The notes beneath the pieces were generated by a model. It saw nothing but the letters and a program-made list of their open reading frames with translations. It was not told where the DNA came from and did no database searches. Shown in pieces: positions 22,799-34,559 of a stretch of 64,000 bases of DNA. The DNA lies in assembly GCF_030247195.1 (NCBI RefSeq), contig NC_080672.1, positions 32,185,906-32,249,905 of the forward strand, written 5' to 3'. Positions within the stretch are counted from its first letter, which is position 1. Each line of letters starts with the position of its first letter. Both the position numbers and the translations under genes were made by a program. This stretch comes from Topomyia yanbarensis (Eukaryota; Arthropoda; Insecta; Diptera; Culicidae).

Positions 22799-23082
22799 AA
22801 CGCGTTTACATGCCCGCTCAAAAAGTTGAGATCGATGGTGTAGTTATGGAGTCGAACTTGGCATGAGTGGATCTACTGAAGGAGGGGATAAGCTGTTTGA
22901 AGGACCCCTTGCTCTGGTGAGCGAAGATTTTCAATGAAAATCGCATCGGACGGGACAAAATGGTGTGTTCCTTCAAACTAGTGTCGGCTTTGGCGAGACT
23001 GCTTTGCGTTTTCTTCGACAAGGATTATCTACATTTTAGGTTATTAGTGCTGCGCATCATGCATGCACTATTGCACTAATTA
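22799..23082 (+). pseudogene. ORF1 fragment of an I/LOA-group non-LTR retrotransposon
   Basis: The plus strand reads RVYMPAQKVEIDGVVMESNL, then LLKEGISCLKDPLL and LLVLRIM, with a stop and frameshift. It parallels ORF1 of the element at 42606 (RVYVPCVDVEVDGVITEAIL, TGCFKNPLL, RLLVLQVMNC) in the same order and spacing. Only the stretch upstream of the zinc knuckles is left, without flanking element sequence. Confidence 0.65.
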
Positions 23083-24921
23083 ATAGCAAATGGTTCTGCC
23101 TCTTAAGGCAGCCAATACCAGCAAGACGGAGTTCTTAGATATTTGAGAAGAAACAAGTAGTTTCCAATGCTTCCAGGAACACCAAAAATCTCATGTGACA
23201 TTTCAATCAAAGATTCAATTTAGTGCAGGATTGGTTGGACCTAGGTTGGGAACCGGCAACTTTGTGATAGAGTCTTAGTTATATGCCTACTTTGGCTTTC
23301 TTTTTAAGTTCGACTTTCAAACAATAATATTGTGTGTACCAGGGAATGATACTCCTATACTTACTTATTTGATGACTTAACCTCACTTATTTTATAAGAC
23401 AGATCAAGATTTAAACGCCTCCCCTAAGGTTGGCGCCCTTGGTGGGTGTCGGCCTGGCCAACCGCACGCTACGGCTCTGATTACACAAATCAGTGCGTTA
23501 TTCCTTTTTTTTCTTCTCCCCTTCAGAAATATCAAATGAAATGTTAATCGAAGAATTTCGATTTGATCTTACAAGTTGCGCATCAGTCCACCTCGCCAAA
23601 TTTAAATTGTAATTTCAGGATCGTTAAAGTTGATTATAGTAAGTAATATTTCAGCAAATTCTTTCTGCATGGTTGGTATTATCATGTATTTCTTTTCAGG
23701 AATTTAAGTCTTTACTTTCAAAAATTCTCCTGGGTCAATCTAAATTGGATAGGAGAAGATGTTGAAAAAAACACACAAAACCACAATAGACAGGAAGAAA
23801 GACAATCAAGTATTCCCGCAAAATACTTACCCCGCGACGAATGTTGTCGACACAAAACATTTTTGAAAAAATATACTATGAAAAAAAACATATTATGAAA
23901 AATAGTATTTTGAAAAGAATATAATTACGAAAAAACACAACTCGTGCAACCAAAAAAACACTATCCAAAAGATCCAGAGTTAAAACTATTACAAAAAAAG
24001 AATCACTATACTGGAAAAAAATTATATTGAAAAAAAAACATATGGGGAAAAAGAAAGAATTGGAGGAAATTTACTAACAACTAACATCCTCGTTTTTGCT
24101 TGAAATAGAGTAAGAGTAGATTAGCCAAGATATAAAGTCGGGTTTAATGGTCAATCTAAATTTTTGCACAAAAATAGAAAATTCTAGTTCCAGTACAGAC
24201 AAAAGATAAAATAAAACTAATTTGATTTATCACAAAACAATTTTGGACGTAAGTCTAACACAATTAATATCAATACTTACATACAAAATAGAATACAGAC
24301 AATTTTTTTTTACAATTTGATCATCATTTGATCATAACCCGTTGGAAGAATTCCGGCGATCGCCGGTGTTGAACATTACCCCCGTTCACATAAAATACCT
24401 TCGTACGCGAAACAATGATATTACACCCCGTTCCTCCTCCCACCACCACCAGTCGGTTCCATTTCGGCGATAAAAAAGATAAACTTTTCTGCCGAAAGAG
24501 CACCACACCTGGTAAGCTCCCAATTGAGATCGCTCACTAAAAGTATCATTACAGCTCCGTGGTTACCAGCATGCCGGTGGGAGCATAACTTCAAATTTTC
24601 CGTACACGAAAGCAAACAGCGAAAATATGTTCAAAACTTTGATCAGGTTCACGAGAAAAGTAGAATTATGGTGAAAATGAAATTATTTGCTGTGGTCGGG
24701 ATATTGGAAAAAATACTAGAATTTGATCAGGATAATGTTTGAACGATATTGTAAATTGTAATAGTTTGCAATATGTTCAGCAAAAAGCAATGCTTTGGTC
24801 CTATATTCCAATTCGAAAGTTAAGCTTCCATTTTGGTAACGGCCATAGGCAGGACAACTTTCATTGGTCATTGCAGAGAGCTTGAACTCACGATAATGGA
24901 CTTGTGGAGGAAACTCTTTAT
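23083..24921. other. Intron sequence, partly A-rich cryptic repeat
   Basis: Between about 23770 and 24070 runs of the form tatgaaaaaaa and attacgaaaaa recur irregularly, a cryptic simple repeat. The direct relative of 18557-18610 is at 23288-23343. No genes seen. Confidence 0.45.
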
Positions 24922-25400
24922 GGATTATTCATAAATTATGTGACGTTTTTGAAGGGAAGAACCGGAGTGGAGAGAATCAATTTTGTGACATATGGTCGGT
25001 GTTAAGTCAGACCGGACTAAGTCGCAAAAGATCAAAAAATGAGAAAATGATAGCACTGGATAAACCACTTCGTCAGCTACATCCGACTTTTGTCAGATTT
25101 TAAATATGTAACAATAAACAAGAATTATGGAAAAAAAAATTTCCAATTATACTGTAAAGGATGCTGCGATTCAAACTTTAAACTCGTTTTTCTCGAAATC
25201 AAGATTTTGTCACTTAGTCCGGTCTGACTTAATACCGACCATATGGTGGAGCGGGAGTGGGTAAAGTAACTTCTTTTACTGGAAAAAATTTAAAAAGAAA
25301 TGACGTTGTGTACTCAGCAAAGGGTTTCACAATATTTGTGACATGGAGAAAACGTGTCATTTTTGACAATTTTTGTGCTACGTAATTTCTGATTGGTCCC
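24922..25400. mobile_element. Diverged MITE of the TTCATAAATTACG family, interrupted
   Basis: The left end ATTATTCATAAATTATGTGACG and the inverted right end GGGACCAATCAGAAATTACG relate it to 14766-15012. A second MITE (24994-25240) is inserted in it. Confidence 0.6.
24994..25240. mobile_element. 247-bp MITE with GGTCGGTGTTAAGTCAGACC ends
   Basis: The terminal inverted repeats of about 30 bp differ at one base (left GGTCGGTGTTAAGTCAGACC, right inverted GGTCGGTATTAAGTCAGACC). Flanked by atat on both sides. No coding capacity. Confidence 0.8.
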
Positions 25401-26015
25401 TTAGCTCTACACCAGAAAATATGCTTAACAAACAGATAACAAATCTGTTGTGTCTCCACACAGCCAGTACAGGCACATGTAGTCAAACTTTTATCGTTAA
25501 CAGCTACTAAAGTTTAGCTTTGCAAAAAATAACCTTCGATACACCTCTCTGCACACACATACACACATTTCCCAACTACTGTAGTGACGGTGTCGGTTTT
25601 TCTGTTTATGCACTGTGACTTCAAAATGAAGTGCAGGCGCTATTAGCAACTGAGGTGAATGTGTAAAAACTCGACCCAATTTATGCGCAACAAGATGAAA
25701 AGCTATTCATCGTACAGGATCGTCGTAGTCGCAATGGAAAAGTTTCCGAGTACACAGTGATAAAAGCCGAGTCCTGCCATCGTTGAGTTGCAGCGCAAAT
25801 TGAGTGCTGTTTTTGACAAAAACTTTTCAAAGTACTGATTTAAGAGAAATTATTGTTTCACTTCTCAATTTAATTTCCCGTTGACTAAAAGTGCAATATA
25901 ATACCGCTCTTGGCTCAAGTGTGCACGGTTCGTTCTCCCGGAAGCAGCGGCAGGTACTTGTTGAGTTTGGAAAATGTTTCGCAGATTATTGTTTTTGAAC
26001 AACTTTAGAACTTAC
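25401..26015. other. Intron sequence next to the exon at 26016
   Basis: Contains a 55-bp segment (25843-25897) that recurs with one mismatch at 27994-28048. Nothing else supported. Confidence 0.5.
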
Positions 26016-26113
26016 CTCGGAATTGACGTCCCCGTGCACCGTGCACATCAGGTCGATGTCGAAGCCTTCGCTGGCGTGCACCCAGGTCTTTTCCACCGTA
26101 ATATCCGGCGGGG
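26016..26113 (-). CDS. Exon of Ig-superfamily cell-adhesion protein (start of an Ig domain; klingon/IgLON-like)
   Basis: A 98-bp exon on the minus strand, with acceptor ctctttgCAG before 26113 and donor GTAAG at 26015-26011. It completes a phase-1 codon left by the exon at 49594 and reads (S)PPDITVEKTWVHASEGFDI, then DLMCTVHGDVNSE, ending in phase 0. PPDITVEK is the classic inter-domain linker and A strand; the Cys in LMC is the first cysteine of the domain, with its Trp in the next exon (WYQ). Length, phases and content agree with the exons on both sides, so one transcript is implied. GC content is far above that of the intron. The product should be an extracellular, membrane-attached adhesion protein. 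Confidence 0.88.
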
Positions 26114-27530
26114 CTGCAAAGAGGGGGGAAAAAGGCAATAGAATAATCACTATTTGTTCGGATGTTTCTCGCTGGGAGCTAAACTTGAAATTTAATTCAT
26201 TCTTGCATCGATCCTCCGACGCGGAAAATTGCACCCCGAATTCTAATTCAATTTGTCTGCCACCTTCGCCACCGGAGAAACGTGAGTTTGCTTCTATGTA
26301 AATTAGATGAAATAAAAATATCGAAATCGGTACACGGTGGAGGAATAGGGATTTGTTTTATGTTCGGTGGCAGCCATACAAACCTTCCTGAGAAGGAGGA
26401 GGCAGTCCCTGGTGTTAAAGGTAGCTACAATGTGCACGATAACGAGCGCCTGCAACGATGGCTAACGACGACGGAACGACAAATATGGTCCACTGGGTGG
26501 GGAGGGGGGATACAACCATAGTCACAGCCACCACCGGAAGCTATATCAGAACGAAGTAAAAGCACATGGACGGAGTTCGATTGCAGCTTCGCTTGGGTAA
26601 CCCGCAGTACCCCTTATTGTATAAACTGTTCCCGAAGGGGGCTTGTGATGTGTTTTGTTTCTTCGTTAGTACTTAGTTCAAGTGCCTGAAAGTGTTTGAA
26701 TATTTTATTCACTCGGCAGGCTCAAGACGGGCATAAACTGGAATAATGATAATTTAATTTAGAACGGAAGCTGTAGTTTGAGATTTGGAAACATGTTGGA
26801 AGTCTGGTAATGAAAGCTCATAAGCATTAAAATATTTACAGAGAAAAAATACGGGGTTGGGGAGTTGTTCGAAACGTAAATCTCTGATGTATCGAATTAA
26901 AGAGGATAGATATATCAATTTGTTTCACACTCTATTTTTTTTTCTTATTTTCCATTATTTTCTATTCATCTACCACTAATTTTGGGTTTTGATCGTTCAT
27001 CCTTTAGGAGAGTTGCCTCTCGATTTATTGGTTATTACATCCGGAGATTGAAATGTTTTTATATTTTATGTGACCAACACGAGGGCTTAGGTAAATCAGA
27101 ATTCGCAATAATATTTCTAATAAAGATACTCGCCCATGCTGAGTTAGATTCTATAGCTTTAAGTGACGAATGGTTCACCGTTGCACTAGTTTTACCCCAT
27201 TACTCCGAATGTCATTTTCCCGAATGCTCTCACCCCGAATTCCACTGCCTCTTATCCGTAACTGCGAAGAGCCCCGTTACACTAATCCCCATTACCCGGA
27301 ATAAAACTGTTTCACATATAAACAGCTTTCCAAAAAAACATTCATAGACTACATTACACAAACATTTATTACTTATATACTACTGTTCTTATATACTTTA
27401 ATTTCGCAAACAGTTGAAAAACTGTTGCAAACTTGTTCGGGGCATGGTAAAGTCAATTTTTTCACAATGCTCGTTATATACAGTCATCATCTGGTTAAGT
27501 GGTCCGAATTCAACGTAATCTGTACGGTGA
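26114..27530. other. Intron sequence with a CCGAAT-rich patch
   Basis: First part of a 23,480-bp intron (26114-49593). At 27196-27300 the words ccccattactccgaat, ttcccgaatg, caccccgaatt and attacccggaat recur, resembling end regions of mosquito repeats. No frame supported. Confidence 0.45.
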
Positions 27531-27534
27531 TGAC

Positions 27535-27993
27535 CTATCGCGAACAATTTCTATTGCGAAATTGATGAGTAGGAGCATATGAAATTAATTTTGACAGTAT
27601 GTAACCTGAGTCAGTACGCTGCATGACGATATCGTTTAGAAACGAGACCATAGCATGGTCCCGACGTTCTTTCAATGTTTGAATATCTATCAACATACAA
27701 CGTGCTTCATAAGATGGAAGAGGGAATGCTGTCCATGTACTTACGTAGTGCATATAACAGAAACTGCTTTTGAATTGACTCAATGCTCACTTCGTGTTTT
27801 TATGTATAATGACCAAACAATACTACAATATTCTAAAATAGAACGAACATGTGCTATGTAAAGAGTTTTAATTGTGTAAGGATCTTGAAAGTGATATCCG
27901 AATCGTTTCATAATATTAAGCATATTGCTAGCTCAATGAACCATAGTGTTGTAATGTTCACCAAATTTTAATTTTTTGTCTAAGATAACTTTT
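27535..27993 (-). pseudogene. CR1-type reverse transcriptase, C-terminal part
   Basis: The minus strand carries, in order, a KVILDKKLKFGEHYNTMVH stretch next to the 28-kb junction, then KRFGYHFQDPYTIKTLYIAH and VRSILEYCSIVWS, ESIQKQFLLYALRK, and SYEARCMLIDIQTLKERRDH, ending PTHQFRNRN near 27545. This is the thumb and C-terminal region typical of insect CR1 ORF2. Several frameshifts. It is separated from the palm segment at 28049-28374 by a deletion filled with a 55-bp sequence copied from elsewhere. Confidence 0.75.
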
Positions 27994-28048
27994 AGAGAAA
28001 TTATTGTTTCACTTCTCAATTTCATTTCCCGTTGACTAAAAGTGCAAT
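27994..28048. other. 55-bp filler at a deletion junction in the CR1 copy
   Basis: Identical except for one base to 25843-25897 (agagaaattattgtttcact ... gtgcaat). It lies exactly where the RT palm, after PQGSHLG, should continue to the FADD box. Confidence 0.75.
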
Positions 28049-28374
28049 CCCAAGTGTGAACCTTGAGGAACCCCCGACGTATCTTTAATTACATCAGATT
28101 TTATACCATAGAATTTTACTATTTGCTGCCGATCTGTTAAATACGACTTCATCCAATGGAGGAGTCTCGTCACGATTACTAATTTTTCAAGTTTGAAAAT
28201 TAACATGGGAATGTCAAGTTTATCGAAAGATTTGCTGAAGACAGTGTAAAGAGCTTCTATATGATTTCCTTTATCCATGGCAGTTAACGAGTAATCAATA
28301 AATTCTAGAAGGATTGTACTTGTTGAACGGCCTTTAAAAAACCCATGTTGCGCATTTGTTATTTTATGTTTCAT
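28049..28374 (-). pseudogene. CR1-type reverse transcriptase, palm fragment
   Basis: The minus strand reads QHGFFKGRSTSTILLEFIDY, then LYTVFSKSFDKLDIPMLIFK, YLTDRQQIVKFYGIKSDV and SGVPQGSHLG, then the junction. The catalytic Asp of motif A (usually TDFSKAFD) has become Val (TVFSKSFD), and the FADD box is missing. Inactive. Same family as 3600-5611. Confidence 0.8.
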
Positions 28375-28718
28375 TTGGTTTAAAAAGTTTTTATTTATGA
28401 TGGATTCGAAAAGTTTAGGAAAGCAAGACAGAATGGCAATACTTCGATAATTGCGAATGTTGAGGTATTTTCCAAATTAGCCTGATTATTGTGTTTCCTG
28501 TAAATTTTGTGTAGAATACTAGAAGTAGAATACTCTCATTTTCACAGTCAGGAATAAAAGTTGCGCTGATTAAAATCACCAAATATATGAACTTTAAATT
28601 TTAGAGGAAGATTATTTCCTCAGCTGCTTGAAAGAAAATCTCATATGTTGATTTGCAAGCTAGATCCAGCGAAAAATACACTGAGGCAAAAATGTGGATT
28701 TCGCCAGCGATATGTGCT

Positions 28719-29144
28719 TTAACCCATACATTCTTTTAATTTTGGTAAAACAATAGGATCGGAATTAAATATAGATGAAACTGCGATGAGAACTCCTCCG
28801 CCTGACATTCTTTGGGTTCGGCGTAAATCACGATCATCTCTAAAACCATTATAGTCACTTCCAAAAACCTCTTCACTTTTTATATCCTCATTCCAACTTA
28901 TTTCGGCACCTAGAATTATCGAAAATGAGGAGCCTGGTGTATTCTTAGGGATTTCGTTCAACTTTACGGCGCTCCTCATTCCATTAACATAATGAGAGTA
29001 AACCAAAATTTCAGTGGCTTTCGAAGAAGTTGGTTGTGATTTGTTATGCATAACAATACTATCCAAAACTATTGTACTGTTACCAGCTGCGTCATATTTG
29101 TCCTGCTCTGCCTCTGAGAAGTGCGTTAAAATTGACGAAAACAC
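28719..29144 (-). pseudogene. CR1-type endonuclease domain fragment
   Basis: A minus-strand frame of 141 codons carries a decayed EN N-terminal half: LVYSHYVNGMRSAVKLNEI, then SFSIILGAEISWN where LTETW would be expected, EEVFGSDYNGF and SGGGVLIAVSS. The catalytic Glu of TETW is not in its usual context. The EN C-terminal half and the RT N-terminal part (28375-28718) are unrecognisable. Upstream lies the asparagine- and threonine-coding AAC-rich tract, probably ORF1 or a microsatellite inside it. Confidence 0.7.
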
Positions 29145-29159
29145 GAACGTTCACATGAT

Positions 29160-29470
29160 CAAGAGGAACAGTGATGTCGATTGTTATGGTGATTGTTGTT
29201 GTTCGTTTCTGCTGTGGTCGTTGTTGTTTTTGTTGTACCTGTTTCCAATGATGTTGTTGGTGGTGTTATTGGACTTGCAGCTGTTGGATTTGTTGTTGTT
29301 ATTATTTTGGTTGTAGTTGCGTTTATTGTTATTGTTGTACTTAATGTGGTTCCTGTTTTTATTGCTCTTGCTGTCTTTGTCGTTGTAGTTGTTATTGTTA
29401 TTACTGTTGATATTGTTGTAACTAGTACCCTGCTTTCTTTTCGACTTTTTACACTTTGTAGCTTTATCTT
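29160..29470. repeat. Imperfect (TTG)n/(AAC)n trinucleotide-rich tract
   Basis: Dense, irregular TTG/TTA triplets. The Asn-, Thr- and Val-rich frames on both strands are consequences of this composition. It adjoins the CR1 remnant and may derive from its ORF1 region. Confidence 0.75.
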
Positions 29471-29639
29471 TCTCTTTTTGTTGTTGAATACGACGCTGTT
29501 TACGCAAGTCATATTCTGACCAGTCAGAACGCCACACTCTTTTCGAACCAAGTGGGCCTCATCCATTTTTGCTACTGTGTTATACTGCGAACCTGTGATA
29601 GCAGTTTTATTTGTAATGACGGTCATTTTCAATCATACA

Positions 29640-30888
29640 ACTTGAACTGCGGACAGCTGCCGGCTAACGGGAGTTTTGCTTCTTATTTATTCTTGAATTG
29701 TCATTTACAGTTTTTTTTGTTTTCGTTAAGCTTGAACTTGAACTTCACGTTAAAAAGCGAGGAAATGTCTTGAAACACTCAAATGTATTTTTCACAAATA
29801 TTTTTGATAGAAGAAAAACTAGTAAAAGGAAAAAAAAACAAAATGGTCTCGAAAACAATAATCGAGCGTAGTAAATAAAACGAAGCTACAAGAGAAAACT
29901 CGACTTTATCTGTGAAGAGAATATGACATACTTTTGAGCAATCTGAAATAACTGTACCGAAAGCTTTAATTTGAATGACGGATACACTAACAGTTTCAAG
30001 CGCGCATCATCCGCTACACTTCCCTGTCATCATACGACCCACAGATCTTCTCTAATGCTGCTTCCACCCAAAGCGGAACTGAGCCAAGCTCCAACCCCAA
30101 CCGCTGTTATAATGTATGAACTGACAGGAGTTTGGGTCAGAACCCAACCCAGCCCGGGTTCAAGCAAAAACGGCACAAGGTGGCTCGTACCTCGGGTAGC
30201 ACCGCGGAGATAGGAGCTCTGTATCAGAGGTGAATGGCGACATAGTGTGGCCTCATGTTGCACAATAATGCAGCCTTGCCAACCGTATGAAGGACTCAAT
30301 ACTTATTATTTAAAAAGTCTCATCAGAATCTGGTATTGACTTAGTACCCGATCGAAGCTAAGCTTGTCCGAATACTATTTAGCGCAGTCTGCTTCATACT
30401 TCTGTCCAAATATAATCTACAAGCAGGGAAAGTGAATAAAAAGTTACGTTCGCTTGATAGATGTTCCGAACCATGTCCACGGCAGTGAACTTCCTATGTT
30501 GTGCTATTCGACCGAGTAATCGCGGGGGGGGGGATAATTTACTGAAGGTGCAAACTCATGGCTCATAGTTTAAGGTGACAGTGTTAAAAAAATGACAAAA
30601 TAGAGGCACGACAACGCGATTTGGCATCAGCTCTTTGCCGATAGTTTATAAAAATGCATATTACTGTACGAGGAATCTGTTATACCTGATACTGGAAAAA
30701 AGCATCATATCAAGAATTGTTTCCGTTACTCTTGTAGTTAGAATGTCTGTTTTAAAACCTAGCAGGCCCGTAGAAAGAATTTTGTTACGCCAGAGTATAT
30801 GCAAATGAAGTAGTACTGATGACTCGAGATAATCGACAAAATTTTGAAAGATTAGTGAAACAATTCCAAACCAAAAACCGATTTAATA
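29640..30888. other. Intron sequence with a GC-richer block at about 29990-30290
   Basis: The block contains agccaagctccaacccc and cccagcccgggttcaagc and open frames on both strands, but matches no family I recognise. Its composition differs from the flanks, so it is probably part of an inserted element. Confidence 0.35.
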
Positions 30889-31019
30889 CACCTAGCAGTG
30901 AGATGAGACATTTCTTACACATATCACTGTTGGATCATTCATTAGTTTGCAGAACTCATGCGAAGTAGTAAATCAAAATTATCAAATACACGAATCAAAT
31001 TATATTAGCTTAATTAATG

Positions 31020-31720
31020 AAAATTTAGACTATATTTAGAAATAAGTATAAGATTAATAGAATGAATTGACTCAAACTAACAAATTGAATGAAATAAATA
31101 AATGGAATGACTGAACCTGAAATGAATAAAATTAAAGATATGAACAAAATGAATTAAATGAACCAAATTAATCAAATTAATCAAATGAATCAAGTGAAGC
31201 AAATGAATCAAAAGAATTAAATGAATCAATTTAATTTAAGGGTTCAAATGAATAAAATGAATGGAATGAACTAAGAAACTAAAACGAATAAAGAATAAAT
31301 TAAATGAATAAATGAAACAAACGAACCAAATAAATAAAATGAAGTGAATTGACAAAATGAATAAAAAAGAAGAAAATGCATTGATTGAAATGATAAATTA
31401 ATCGATGTTGTAAGGTTATAAATCAATAGAAAAAATAAATTGTGTCAGAAGCATTATTTGGATGAAATGAATAAAACTGAAAAAATAGTCAGGTTAATAA
31501 AATGTTCTTCATTTTAAACAAAATGTATGAAATGAATGAAATGAATGAAAACAGGGAATAAAATAAGTGAAATGAATGATATGACTAAAATGCACGAAAT
31601 GAATAAACTGATCAGAGTGAATCCAAATGATAAAACGAATAAAGTATATTAAGTGAACGCTGATTAACAAAATTAATAAAAAGATGCTGAATGAAACAAT
31701 TAATTAAAATGCAATGATCA
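31020..31720. repeat. Degenerate (AAATGAAT)n-like tract
   Basis: Words aaatgaat, aaatgaata, gaatgaatgaa and aaattaatcaaatg recur through about 700 bp, too diverged for a strict period. An old simple-sequence expansion. Confidence 0.6.
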
Positions 31721-34394
31721 TTTAAAGTTAAAGTTAAAAAACATTTTTGAATAAAATAAGAAAATAGATAATCCAGATTGTACGAATTTGAGAACCATTA
31801 CATCAGAAAGTTATGAAATGATTTTGAAAATTGTATCTTCCGCGGAAAGGCTAATTAATATACAATGGGATTTCTAGGGCTTCTATCCTTTTTTTGTTTT
31901 AGTCTTTTCGTTTTTACGCTTCTTTACTTGACGGCGTCGTTTTAAGATTATTTAGTGTTTCAACATTATTGATAGACCTTAATTAGTTATCAGGAACCTG
32001 GAACGTTCAATTTGCTTTGGAAATCAAAGTTTACTTTTTGGTCATATATTCCCGAAAAATATTGTGCAGAATAGAATTTGCTGGTCCAGTAATTTAACGC
32101 GCAGTTGAATATAGTAAAGTGAGACAAGGTCACATGACACATTCTTTCGTGACGTTTACAACGATTTGACGAATCATCATTCGACAAATATGTCATAACT
32201 TTATCAAATTAACGCCTACATCAAAACTTATTACAGATTCGGAAAGTAGATAAAATCTCACGAAAGCCCTTTGAACAGAGAGCAAAAGATGGAGAATGCG
32301 ATTTGTAAAAGAGACAAGTAGATATTTCAAAGTTTTCATTTGAATTAAAATAAATAGTGTGAAGTGTCTAGGCTATGTCGATAGCATAAAAGGCGTGCAT
32401 TCAGTTGATTATAATGCAGTCTCTTTCCAGTCATCCTTATAGCTTGCATATTGTTTCGTTCGGAATTCTCGTTGAGGAAATATGGATAAATAAGCCCTGT
32501 ACAATCCAATACTGTGAAAAAGAAATGGTTCAAACTGTCAGGATGGCAAAAATGTAGTCAGATCAACTATCTGTCCAATGCATAAACTCTGGTTGCAATC
32601 CTCGCTAATTTACTTGTACAATATGGAAAACTCGAACGAAACGTGTGCTGAATTATCCAATGCCTCACTACTAATTGTGACTTCCATTGAAACTTCAATT
32701 GAAGTGTACTCAGTATAGAGCAGATATGGACGAGGATAAGTTAGAAGACACCTTGTACTTGCATCCCCCATTGAGAGTGGGGACTTTAGGAGACTTCTTT
32801 TCCCGGATCTAATTCGTGGATATTTTTGGGCTTTGATCCGTTATTTTTCATGAAACCTCATACCAATATAAAGTATGTGCATTTTCAATAATTTCATCAC
32901 AAAAAGGTGTTCTCAGTTTTCACATGACATATTTGAGCATATGTTTTATTCAAAATTCAATAGAGATACGAAGAGTTGAAATATCGCACGTGGAATGTCC
33001 CACCTCCCAGTTAAGCCACATATTTTTCTGAGATAGCCATGAATTTCCTTTATTATAGTGTTTATACAAGCTTTGAATGAAACAGAAATAAATTTGAGTT
33101 GATGTAGTTTTCGATGGTCACCTGTCTACCCATAGTGCAACGTTTCGAAATACCAATTCCACCTTGAAAATAGTCATAGTTTTCCCATAAGGCAAATATT
33201 TTGCAAATTTTCTCGGACTACAAATATTTTATTTGACATGTAGGATGTATTATTAAACTTGTTTCCGCGAGTCTCTTGTACACTAAAATGCAAAGAAAAT
33301 AATAGGGTAACAGACAAAAAATAGTTTTGTTTTCTCAAACCTTCACAATTACATCGCACACATGAAATTAGCTTGAACATTAATAAAGATTAGCAGAGAA
33401 TCTTATCACACAACTTAGAAATGGATAGAGAAATAGCAAGATAGATGTGAGTCGTGACAGTTGTTACCAACATGAAGAGAGAGAGTGAAAGAGAGAGTGA
33501 GATAGATATGGGGAGGGCATGTGAGGCCATGCCAGACCTTATTTTTATAGGTATATTATGCGATATATTGATTCCTTACATCCTTATTATAAATAATGTA
33601 AGTAGTAATTTTTGCGCCATAACCAATATAATCTAAATTTTGCAAAGAGCTAAATTTTTTCTAGAGTTTTGGGATTCAAAAATACAGTTTCTTTCGGTGA
33701 TGCCACGAGTATAATTGTATGAGAAGTCTTATCTCACTACTAGGTGAATTACTTGATGATCTGTATAGTTATATACCATCCAATATTTACTTACGATTGA
33801 ACGCAACGCCTAATCCAAGGGATAAATACAGGAACTCTAGAAAAAAAATCACTATGAACGCATTATTTTGTTTTTGTAGTGAACTTACATATTCATTTTT
33901 GAGAAATAGTTCAATTATTATATAGGTAATTCACAAAATGTTTTCAAAATCGAATTCCTTGAATCACGTAGATGTGTTTTCATACCCTGATGTTCAAAAT
34001 CGGTTTAGTTTTGCCCCTAAAACACCAGTAAAGCAATACTCTATATGAAACGGTCTCCTTTTTAATTAGTGATAATTGGTGAGCGAGGAATACAAATACA
34101 AAATGTTTAATATCTCCGTCGCTCGTGAGCGGATTTTGACAATATATAGCTTAATAGAAAGGTATTTTTACAAGGTTTCTAATTATGTGCAGTTTGTTGG
34201 ACAACGTTGCTTTGTTTTAAAGTTATTTACTAAAAACCTGCAATGTTTTGACAAAATGACCTATATCTCAGAAAGTAAACAACATATCGAAAAACAAAAA
34301 TAATAGTGTCAAATGGCAACGTTAGGCCTTTCATTTGAAACGAGTTTCATTAAGATCGGTTCAGCCATTGCTGAGATAATTACATGACATTTTG

Positions 34395-34437
34395 TACATA
34401 CATACATACACACATACACACACACACACATACAGAC
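34395..34437. repeat. (TACA)n/(CA)n microsatellite in element copy B
   Basis: catacatacatacacacatac followed by (CA)n. It lies at the position equivalent to 8770-8855 in copy A. Confidence 0.85.
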
Positions 34438-34559
34438 ATTGTCTCAATTTGTCGAGCTGAGTCGATTGGTATATGAAACTCGGCCCTCCGGGCCTCGGAA
34501 AAAGTTTTCAAAGTTTGAGCGAATCCTATACATTTCTTTTGTAAGAAATGTAAAACACT

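Larger units (their letters stand above)
30889..34551. mobile_element. Large element of unknown class, CACCTAG family (copy B)
   Basis: The left end tttaatacacctagcagtg resembles copy A (tttaatccacctagcggtg at 7871) and is followed by ACATTTCTTACA (30908-30919). The right end has CTGAGTCGATTGGTATATGA, the hairpin GGCCCTCCGGGCC (34482-34494) and a terminal hairpin ACATTTCTT-TTGT-AAGAAATGT (34530-34551) whose last 12 bases are the perfect complement of the left motif. The interior (3.6 kb) has a degenerate AAATGAAT tract and no recognisable protein. Whether the two ends belong to one insertion rests on the matched motifs. Confidence 0.5.

Noticed and set aside
26982..27347. A 121-codon plus-strand frame in the intron
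   Set aside because: Its second half covers the repetitive CCGAAT patch and its first half has no recognisable domain.
29159..29632. Asn/Thr-rich and Val-rich frames on both strands
   Set aside because: Caused by an irregular AAC/TTG trinucleotide tract beside a CR1 remnant.
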